Below the pieces are notes generated by a model. It had not been told where the DNA came from. It was given only the letters and a program-made list of their open reading frames with translations, and did not search any database. From Bacillota bacterium (lineage in GTDB: Bacteria > Bacillota_I > Bacilli_A > RF39 > UBA660): a stretch of 56,289 bases of DNA. Of the stretch, positions 50,197 through 56,289 are shown piece by piece; within the stretch, counting starts at the first letter, position 1, and every line of letters starts with the position of its first letter. The DNA lies in the NCBI GenBank assembly GCA_015059155.1, contig SVAX01000006.1, positions 1 to 56,289 of the forward strand, in the 5' to 3' direction. The position numbers and the translations under genes are program-made.

Positions 50197-50233
50197 TTCG
50201 AAACATTGAAATAAGCAATTTTTAACGTTTTGA
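50191..50233 (+). repeat. 43-bp direct repeat of the rpsI 3' end (right copy)
   Basis: The native rpsI end and terminator side. It pairs with 46176-46218 (41 of 43 identical). The 4-kb segment between the copies has no integrase gene. Confidence 0.85.
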
Positions 50234-50632
50234 GAATTGAGGTGCACGACGTGCTGCTTTTAATCCTGGTTTCTTTCTTTCTTTAGCTCTTGAATCACGA
50301 GTAACGAATCCAGCTTTCTTTAAGATTTTTCTATAGCTATCATCATTTCCTTCATTAGCTTCATCATATTGAAGTAATGCTCTAGTGATTCCTAAACGAA
50401 TTGCTCCAGTTTGACCAGAAGCTCCACCACCAGTTACTTTAACTTCGATATCGAAAGTGTTTTCATTATTTGTAGCTACTAAAGGTTGTTTTAAATCCAT
50501 TACATAAGTTGCATATGGCATAAATTCATTAACATCTACACCATTAACAGTTATTTTTCCTTTTCCAGCAGTCATTTTAACTTGAGCTACTGAAGATTTT
50601 CTTCTACCTGTTCCTATAAATACTTTTGCCAT
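50222..50632 (-). CDS. rpsI: 30S ribosomal protein S9
   Basis: A 136-residue protein ending in the conserved basic tail [17 protein letters not shown], whose Ser-Lys-Arg contacts P-site tRNA. N-terminal [16 protein letters not shown] and [19 protein letters not shown] are standard S9 motifs. Its 3' end is reproduced in the repeat at 46176-46218, so it served as an integration target without loss of the C terminus. Cotranscribed with rplM. Confidence 0.97.
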   Translation of the reverse strand: MAKVFIGTGRRKSSVAQVKMTAGKGKITVNGVDVNEFMPYATYVMDLKQPLVATNNENTFDIEVKVTGGGASGQTGAIRLGITRALLQYDEANEGNDDSYRKILKKAGFVTRDSRAKERKKPGLKAARRAPQFSKR

Positions 50633-50643
50633 TTAAAACCCTC

Positions 50644-51078
50644 CTATTTAACTTTCATTTCTACTGGCTTTTGTGCCATATGTGGGTGTTCTGCACCTTC
50701 ATAAACGAATAATTTTTTAGCTACTTGACGTCCTAATCTGTTGTGAGGAATCATTCCTTTAACAGCTCTCTCAATCATCTCAACTGGATAATTTTCTCTC
50801 ATTTCTTTTGCAGTTCTTTCTCTTAATCCTCCAGTATAACCTGAATGGTTGTAATAAATTTTATCATTTAATTTATTTCCTGTTAGATTAACTTTTGAAG
50901 CATTAACAACTATTACAAAGTCTCCACAATCAATATGTGGTGTGAAAGTTGGTTTATGCTTACCACGTAAAACATCAGCTACTCTAGTTGCTAAACGACC
51001 TAAATTAACTCCTTCAGCATCTATAACGTACCAATTACGTTCTACTGTTTCTTTTTTTTGCATATATGTATTTTTCAT
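50644..51078 (-). CDS. rplM: 50S ribosomal protein L13
   Basis: 144 residues from the ATG at 51078 (after AAAGGAGAAAGGAAA); the open frame starts at 51120. Motifs: [58 protein letters not shown] and [20 protein letters not shown]. First gene of the rplM-rpsI operon. Confidence 0.97.
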   Translation of the reverse strand: MKNTYMQKKETVERNWYVIDAEGVNLGRLATRVADVLRGKHKPTFTPHIDCGDFVIVVNASKVNLTGNKLNDKIYYNHSGYTGGLRERTAKEMRENYPVEMIERAVKGMIPHNRLGRQVAKKLFVYEGAEHPHMAQKPVEMKVK

Positions 51079-51158
51079 ATATATTTTCCTTTCTCCTTTA
51101 CAAATAGCAAGTCTTCCCAAAACTCACTAAATGTGGGATATAAAATGTACCAACTAAA

Positions 51159-51187
51159 ATAATACTAAAAAATAACGAAAAAGTCAA
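51159..51187 (-). promoter_or_regulatory. Promoter of rplM-rpsI
   Basis: Minus-strand TTGACT (51182-51187), 17-nt spacer, TATTAT (51159-51164). The -35 overlaps the trpS terminator hairpin. Confidence 0.65.
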
Positions 51188-51213
51188 TAAAAATATATTA
51201 TTTTACTGACTTT
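51178..51213 (-). terminator. Terminator of trpS
   Basis: AAAAAGTCAgTAA / TTATTGACTTTTT imperfect stem with T-run on the minus strand. Confidence 0.6.
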
Positions 51214-51224
51214 TTATTACTATT

Positions 51225-52229
51225 TTACTCAAAATAATCTAATTTCATATTTTTACGTACTCTTCTCATTACTTCTTCTGCTTTTCTCTTAGTTGCCTCT
51301 GTACCTTCTTTTAAAATTCTTTCTACTTCTTCTGGTCTTTCTTCGTAGTATTTTCTTCTTTCTTGCATTGGTTTCAAGAACTCAGATATTTCTCTTGCAA
51401 GTTCTTTTTTACAGAATACACAACCTCTTTCTCCGTTTTTACATTCACTACAAACGGCAGCTATATTAGGATTTTTAATAAGTTTGTGATAATAATAAAC
51501 CATACACACTTCTGGATCTGCTGGATCATCTTTTCTAAGTTTATTTGGATCTGTAACTGCACTCATAACCTTTTTTGTAACTGTTTCTTCGTCATCAGAA
51601 AGATAAATACAATTATTAAGTGATTTACTCATTTTTTCATTACCATCTAATCCTTTAATTCTAGGTGTAGAACTTAATACCGGCTCAGGTACATTAAATG
51701 TTTCTCCGTATATATTATTAAATTTTCTAACTATTTCACGAGTTTGCTCTATATGAGGTAATTGATCTTCCCCAACAGGAACTATATTTCCATTAACACA
51801 TGCTATATCAGCAGCTTGACTTACTGGATATCCTAAAAAACCATAGGTAATACCTTCTCCATCACTACCAAATAATTCTTTTTTTTGCATTACTTCATGC
51901 TTAGTTGTTGGATTTCTATAAAGTCTAGGTACGGATACTAAATTAGAAAAATATACAGTTAGTTCTGCTACTTCAGGAATTAAAGATTGTATATAAATAT
52001 GACATTGTTTTGGATCAATTCCTGCAGCTAAATAATCAAGTGCTAATTCATGCACATTTTCTCTAACTTTTTCTGGGTTATTAAAGTTATCTGTTAAAGC
52101 TTGAACATCAGCAATAAGTATATATGTATTATAATCATATTGCATCTTTACTCTATTTTCTAATGAACCAAAATAATGTCCTAAATGTAATTTACCTGTT
52201 GGTCTATCTCCTGTTAATATTGTTTTCAT
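51225..52229 (-). CDS. trpS: Tryptophanyl-tRNA synthetase with a Cys cluster
   Basis: A 334-residue class I synthetase. HIGH-type KLHLGHYFGSLEN, KMSKS in DGNEKMSKSLNNCIYL. In the anticodon-binding part it has Cys in EVCMVYY followed 20 residues on by C-x6-C-x2-C (ECKNGERGCVFC), close to the C-x22-C-x6-C-x2-C cluster that binds [4Fe-4S] in Thermotoga TrpRS. The partner tRNA-Trp at 14536 also has an odd T-loop. AAGGAGG site. No T-box is visible in the short upstream gap. Confidence 0.95.
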   Translation of the reverse strand: MKTILTGDRPTGKLHLGHYFGSLENRVKMQYDYNTYILIADVQALTDNFNNPEKVRENVHELALDYLAAGIDPKQCHIYIQSLIPEVAELTVYFSNLVSVPRLYRNPTTKHEVMQKKELFGSDGEGITYGFLGYPVSQAADIACVNGNIVPVGEDQLPHIEQTREIVRKFNNIYGETFNVPEPVLSSTPRIKGLDGNEKMSKSLNNCIYLSDDEETVTKKVMSAVTDPNKLRKDDPADPEVCMVYYYHKLIKNPNIAAVCSECKNGERGCVFCKKELAREISEFLKPMQERRKYYEERPEEVERILKEGTEATKRKAEEVMRRVRKNMKLDYFE

Positions 52230-52262
52230 AAGGCCTCCTTAAACACTAACTACATTATACCA

Positions 52263-52291
52263 AAAAAACATATTATTTAAAATATGTTTTT
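52263..52291 (-). terminator. Terminator of the 398-aa gene
   Basis: AAACATATT / AATATGTTT stem with T-run on the minus strand. Confidence 0.65.
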
Positions 52292-53487
52292 TAATATATA
52301 TAATATTTTATGGTATCATTGAATTCTAATTCACTATTTTCTAATATTGTTTTTAATCCAGTACCATCACTATAATAGAATAATTTATTTTTGTATACAT
52401 AATACAAATAATCATTATTAAAATATATATTTGTTGTTGGAACATCTAAAAGATATTTATAAACATCTATATTATCTTTATCTACTCTATATAATTTATA
52501 AGATATTCCGTCTTTTTTTAATAAATAATAATAATTATCTGTTTCTTCTACAAAATCATAACTAGTAAAAATATTATCTAATGTTTCATAATTAAAATAG
52601 ATTTCTTTATTAGCTTTTGTTTTATTCATCTTTTCCCATTTATTATTACTATAATATTTTATATAATTATCACTAGATATTATGTCTATTGAACTTCCTT
52701 TTACATCTATTTCATACTGTATTTCATTATCTTTATCATATAGATATATTTTATTATCTACTATACCCTGTATATAAGAATCATATGAAATATCATTTTT
52801 ACTTTCTAATTTATTAATCTTTCTATTATCTAAATTTACTACATAAAAATAGTTAAATGAATAATTTTTTTCGTAATCAGCTATTATATAATAATTATCT
52901 ATGAATGTACTTAATTTATTATTATATATATCTTTTTTAAATAAGTTTATTTCATTATCGTTTATAGTCAATCCTTTATAAGTTGTGATAGCTACTGTAT
53001 TGCTTAAATTAGTAAATATATTATACTTTATTGTACCAATTGTTTCTGTGTTTATTGCTTTATTTCCAAATTCATTAATATTATATAATTCAATAGAGTT
53101 AACATACTTGTCTAAAGAAGTATTATTTCCCACAAGATTATAATAATTATAAAGTATTTCATCTTTATAGCACACCATATCTGTATATAATTCATCATTT
53201 ATAACAGGTAATACACATTCTATATTATCATCTTTATATAAATATATATCTTTTACTACTTTTCTTTTATTACTTAAATCTTCATATATTCTAAATGGAT
53301 ATATATTTTTATTTGTTTTTATCTCTATATAGTAGTTATCATTGTTAACAATTTCTTTTATTTTTAATTTATTCCCATTTATATTTAATTTATAGTTAAT
53401 ACTATCAAAAGTCAAAATGCTCTTACATATTATTATTAAAATTATTAAAATAATTAATAGTGCTGCAAATTTAGTTTTCTTTTTCAT
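52291..53487 (-). CDS. Exported or membrane-anchored protein of repeated beta-strands, function unknown
   Basis: A 398-residue protein with one N-terminal hydrophobic segment (about residues 8-25) and a Tyr/Asn-rich exterior. Recurrent short units of the type Y-x-Y-hydrophobic-x-D/N (NYYYLLKKDGISYKLYRVDKD, NKIYLYDKDNEIQYEI, NDYLYYVYKNKLFYYSDG) suggest a beta-propeller or similar repeat fold. Family not recognised. Immediately downstream of the PH-domain gene on the same strand. Confidence 0.65.
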   Translation of the reverse strand: MKKKTKFAALLIILIILIIICKSILTFDSINYKLNINGNKLKIKEIVNNDNYYIEIKTNKNIYPFRIYEDLSNKRKVVKDIYLYKDDNIECVLPVINDELYTDMVCYKDEILYNYYNLVGNNTSLDKYVNSIELYNINEFGNKAINTETIGTIKYNIFTNLSNTVAITTYKGLTINDNEINLFKKDIYNNKLSTFIDNYYIIADYEKNYSFNYFYVVNLDNRKINKLESKNDISYDSYIQGIVDNKIYLYDKDNEIQYEIDVKGSSIDIISSDNYIKYYSNNKWEKMNKTKANKEIYFNYETLDNIFTSYDFVEETDNYYYLLKKDGISYKLYRVDKDNIDVYKYLLDVPTTNIYFNNDYLYYVYKNKLFYYSDGTGLKTILENSELEFNDTIKYYIY

Positions 53488-53514
53488 ATTACACCTTACA
53501 ACAAAAGATAGAAT

Positions 53515-53958
53515 TTATCTATCTTGTGCTTTACTAACATATTTTTGCTTTTCAGCTATCATATATTCGGTTATTTGAGTTTCTATTTCATCCATACCAG
53601 ATTTAGCAATATTTGATAGTATAACTGTTTCTTTAACTGTATCTATATATAATTTTCCCCATATAATTCCTGATGAAACTGTTAAATCATTAAACATGTC
53701 AGGAGTGATAGCTAAATAAGTATATCCAAACAGAAGACGTTTTTGGGCAAGTAAAATTCTTTTGTTAGTTAAAACTACAACAAATGTAGAAAATATATCT
53801 AAAGACGAAGGCCCTTTTTGAGCAGGAAAAGCAAAAGTAACTTCTTCTCCTGGGTTTAAATATTTCTCTATTACCTTTGAATGGGCTTTCAATCTCCAAG
53901 CAACTGTTGAAGAATACTTATCTTTAAAATCTTTTAATTTATCATAAACAATTCCCAT
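53515..53958 (-). CDS. Bacterial PH-domain protein
   Basis: A 147-residue cytosolic protein. N-terminal charged helix, then a bacterial PH-like domain: YLNPGEEVTFAFPAQKG, FVVVLTNKRILLAQKRLLFGYTYLAI, and GIIWGKLYIDTVKETVILSNI. The TNKR-x-L-hydrophobic motif is typical of YvbH/YokE-type PH domains. The role is unknown; such domains often oligomerise. Confidence 0.8.
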   Translation of the reverse strand: MGIVYDKLKDFKDKYSSTVAWRLKAHSKVIEKYLNPGEEVTFAFPAQKGPSSLDIFSTFVVVLTNKRILLAQKRLLFGYTYLAITPDMFNDLTVSSGIIWGKLYIDTVKETVILSNIAKSGMDEIETQITEYMIAEKQKYVSKAQDR

Positions 53959-53969
53959 TATATCACCTC

Positions 53970-55082
53970 TTACTTTATTATACCATTTTCAGTAAATATA
54001 TCAATAAAATATTGTTCATTTGATGCACCAATTACATAATCTAATAATTTATTGTTTTCAATTATTAACGTTATTGGAGTTGTAAAACCGTCAATATATC
54101 CTAATTCTAATAAAATTTCTTCTACTTGGATTGAAATATTAGAATCAAACTTACCTATATTAATATAATTTACTTTTATATCATAATTGATCGCAATATC
54201 ATTTAATGTCTTACTAACTTCTTCACAATATTTACAATCATCTTTTCCTATTATTATTATATTCTTTTCATTACTATTCAATAAGTTATTAAACTCATCT
54301 AAATTAATATTAGCTACAAAAGAATCTATTTGATCTATGAATTTAAACTCAGTTAATTTATTAAAATAAGATTTCTTAGTGTTAATGCTTCTAATACTAC
54401 CAATTATTTTTTCATTTTTAACAAGTATTACTATTTGATCTTCAACTGTACTTATTTGTAATATTGAATTTAATTTATTCTGTTGACTTTTACTTAAAAG
54501 ATATGCATCTATTCTCTTATAATTTATCTCATAGTTTTCACATATCTCTTTTAAAATTTTATCTTGATTATCTATTTCTTCTACATAATTATATGGTAAA
54601 TAAATTAAAGAATATTGAGTTGTTAATAATTCGTTAACATTCTGTATTATTTTACTATTATCCCCTATGATTTTAGGAATTAAATCATTAGTTTGCAGAA
54701 ACTTATCTAACGATTCTTCATCTTCATATTCAATAATTGCATCTACTATTTCTCCATTATTAAATATAACTATTATATTGGATAAATATTTACTATTAAT
54801 AATATCTTTTATTTTTGATTGATCAATATTTGATAAATTTGTACTATCAACATATAAATAATTAACATCATATTTTTCAAACAATTCTATAGGATAATCA
54901 TGATAATTATCTTCATTTGATATATATAAAACTTTTATATCTGTACTTATATATTCTTTTATATTTTTAATAATTTTATTATCTCTACCTACTAATAAAA
55001 ACGAAAAAAAGATAATTACAAGTAATATAAATATTATTATTAAAGTAATATTTTTTACAACTCTAAAATTATCTTTTTTCAT
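53970..55082 (-). CDS. Membrane-anchored triple thioredoxin-fold protein, one active CxxC
   Basis: A 370-residue protein with one N-terminal membrane segment (about residues 12-32). Three successive thioredoxin-like units are suggested: about 45-135 (DIKVLYISNEDN ... VIFNNGEIVDAI), about 150-250 (TQYSLIYLPYNY ... VILVKNEKIIGSI) and about 265-370. Only the last has a redox motif, CKYC at 283-286, with the cis-Pro loop FTTPITLIIENN. The first two are domains without cysteines. Coupled gene order with the 283-aa relative upstream. Probably an extracytoplasmic redox protein for disulfides; its partner is unknown. Confidence 0.7.
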   Translation of the reverse strand: MKKDNFRVVKNITLIIIFILLVIIFFSFLLVGRDNKIIKNIKEYISTDIKVLYISNEDNYHDYPIELFEKYDVNYLYVDSTNLSNIDQSKIKDIINSKYLSNIIVIFNNGEIVDAIIEYEDEESLDKFLQTNDLIPKIIGDNSKIIQNVNELLTTQYSLIYLPYNYVEEIDNQDKILKEICENYEINYKRIDAYLLSKSQQNKLNSILQISTVEDQIVILVKNEKIIGSIRSINTKKSYFNKLTEFKFIDQIDSFVANINLDEFNNLLNSNEKNIIIIGKDDCKYCEEVSKTLNDIAINYDIKVNYINIGKFDSNISIQVEEILLELGYIDGFTTPITLIIENNKLLDYVIGASNEQYFIDIFTENGIIK

Positions 55083-55092
55083 ATTATCCCTC

Positions 55093-55944
55093 TTACTCTG
55101 AAATTAATCCAGCTTTTTTAAATTCTCTTACTAATTGAGATTTTGTTCTTGCACCAGAAATATAATCTTTTACTTTCCCGTTTTTTATTATTAAAGTCAA
55201 TGGAGTTCCAAATGAACCTTTTTCAACAAAATCCGGATCATTATATTTGATTTCCTTTAAGCTTGCATTAAAACTATTATATTCATCTCGAGTCATAGTT
55301 GTTAAATTTAAGTAGTTAATTGTTAAATCATACTCACCAGCTACTTTATTCAAAGCAGGTTTTATAGCTATACAATTACCGCAAGTTGTTTGGCCTATTA
55401 CAACTACATGAGTTTTATTCTCACTTATTAAATCTTCATATTCATCATAATCTATGAATGTTAAATTATTCTCCTTTGAATATACTGCATCTTCAGGAAT
55501 TAATTCATTGCTAGAAAAGAATTCAACATAAGCACCTCCTTCTGTATATCCAAGAGCTGTGTCTACAACTTCTCCGTTTTGAACAATAACTGTTGTTGGA
55601 GTTTTACCTTCAATTTCAAGTTTTTCTACTATTTCTTTTCTTTGTTTTGCTGGTAATGTTGAACTATCAATTTCAAAATAATCCATATCATAATCTTCAG
55701 CAATTGTTTCTAATATTGGTTTTTGAAGTTCACAATACGGACAATCACTACTTGCAAAGAAAATTACTGTTCTTTCTTTTGAATTAAATTCCTCATTAAA
55801 ATCTTCCATTAATTCTTTTATTTCTTTATCTACAATAGTTCCTTTTTGTTTTAAAGTTTCCACTGTAAAAACACCTATAAGTACTAAACATATTATTGAT
55901 AGTACTACTGTTAAAATTATTGTTTTTTTCTTTTCTTTTGACAT
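55093..55944 (-). CDS. Membrane-anchored double thioredoxin protein with two CxxC motifs
   Basis: A 283-residue protein with a membrane helix (about residues 9-30). Two thioredoxin domains follow: the first with CPYC at 68-71 (VIFFASSDCPYCELQKPIL, TPTTVIVQNGEVVDTALGY), the second with CGNC at 188-191 (VVVIGQTTCGNCIAIKPAL, TPLTLIIKNGKVKDYISGA). Both cis-Pro loops (TPTTV, TPLTL) are intact. CPYC is a disulfide-isomerase or glutaredoxin-like motif. Expected outside the membrane. It is 10 bp upstream of the triple-domain gene and likely in one operon. Confidence 0.85.
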   Translation of the reverse strand: MSKEKKKTIILTVVLSIICLVLIGVFTVETLKQKGTIVDKEIKELMEDFNEEFNSKERTVIFFASSDCPYCELQKPILETIAEDYDMDYFEIDSSTLPAKQRKEIVEKLEIEGKTPTTVIVQNGEVVDTALGYTEGGAYVEFFSSNELIPEDAVYSKENNLTFIDYDEYEDLISENKTHVVVIGQTTCGNCIAIKPALNKVAGEYDLTINYLNLTTMTRDEYNSFNASLKEIKYNDPDFVEKGSFGTPLTLIIKNGKVKDYISGARTKSQLVREFKKAGLISE

Positions 55945-55959
55945 AAAATACCTTCTTTC

Positions 55960-56232
55960 TTCACAATAACAATATTATACCACATATTTTTTTATTTATA
56001 AAATTTATTTAAAAAATTAAATTTTATTTTAATTTAATTATTGAAACTAATAACTTCACAATTTTTTATTTTATAATTCTTAATTTTATAAATTGTCCAC
56101 TCCCACCCTGGCATTTATACCAATATTAGAGTGATAAATTGTAATTTGTTATTTGGTATTCGCTTTGGATAAAAATCAGAATGTTTTTCCAAATTTAAAT
56201 TAACATATTATCTTATCTTCTCATTTATATTT
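55960..56232. other. Region without an intact gene
   Basis: Short minus-strand frames occur but lack ribosome-binding sites. One reads LEKHSDFYPKRIPNNKLQF and stops at 56117; a 28-codon frame begins directly after that stop. These may be remains of a gene. No promoter, RNA or repeat was recognised. Confidence 0.35.
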
Positions 56233-56289
56233 TTAATTGAATTTAGCTTCAATCACCTCATAAATGACACACATGTTGCCTTCTAATCT
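56233..56289 (-). CDS. Possible 3' end of a gene cut by the window edge
   Basis: The minus-strand frame ending TAA at 56233 is open to the edge, giving 18 codons that end VIYEVIEAKFN. Too short to identify or to be sure it is coding. Confidence 0.25.
   Translation of the reverse strand, partial: RLEGNMCVIYEVIEAKFN

Overview
The window is about 56 kb of very AT-rich DNA and looks like the chromosome of a spore-forming, low-GC Bacillota. My best guess is an uncultured, gut-type Bacilli lineage; this is inferred from gene content and base composition, not from any database match. Genes use ordinary Shine-Dalgarno sites (AGGAGG, or AGGTGAT just before ATG). TGA acts as a stop in ATGA gene overlaps, the one tRNA-Trp has anticodon CCA, and TTGACA-17-TATAAT type promoters are frequent. 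The endospore evidence is direct: a GerA/GerC/GerB receptor operon, dacB-spmA-spmB, CwlD, a CwlJ-type cortex hydrolase, a CotY/CotZ-type coat protein, a YutH/CotS-type coat protein and a YdcC-type sporulation lipoprotein.

Layout. 1-476: 5' end of a 16S rRNA gene on the minus strand with three stacked promoters. 542-14462: mostly minus-strand housekeeping and envelope genes (Ntdp-like phosphatase, S41 protease, TrmL, ClpA-like AAA+, LysM, CotY, LicD, DUF368/PopT, UPF0316, YdcC, cdaA-cdaR), then tRNA-Ala and CwlJ. 14496-15950: tRNA-Trp followed by two tandem gene units that share leader and tail repeats. 16141-19998: LCP-family protein, HD-domain dNTPase, and a lone MvaI/BcnI-type endonuclease. 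20033-21618: two tRNA operons, twelve tRNAs in all, each with its own promoter and terminator. 21626-26963: S1-domain protein, NifU-like protein, YutH-like protein, truA, and an ECF transporter module whose two ATPases have lost key catalytic residues. 27062-30792: germinant receptor operon. 30804-39302: ferredoxin, rluB, spore-maturation block, RluA-type synthase, methyltransferase, gmk, regulator, phosphodiesterase. 39361-41196: a 611-residue coiled-coil orphan. 41578-45992: CDF metal exporter, a GntR/ABC operon with a clear operator, and small membrane proteins. 46070-50233: a 4-kb segment bounded by 43-bp direct repeats of the rpsI 3' end, containing a TetR/membrane-protein module and tyrS. 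50222-52229: rpsI, rplM, trpS. 52291-55944: exported and thioredoxin-like proteins.

Most noteworthy points. (1) tyrS is preceded by a canonical T-box and then by an intact 32-codon open frame with an ideal ribosome-binding site and five consecutive Tyr codons, which overlaps the tyrS start. This suggests two-level sensing of tyrosyl-tRNA. (2) Behind tRNA-Trp, two unrelated small genes are embedded in near-identical leader/tail repeats, like a cassette array or a repeated attenuator. (3) The rpsI 3' end looks like an integration hotspot with several remnant attachment-like sequences, and tyrS lies between them. (4) Both ECF ATPases lack the catalytic Glu and switch His. (5) spmB appears to start at ATT. 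(6) Four membrane-anchored thioredoxin-fold proteins vary in domain number and in whether CxxC is kept.
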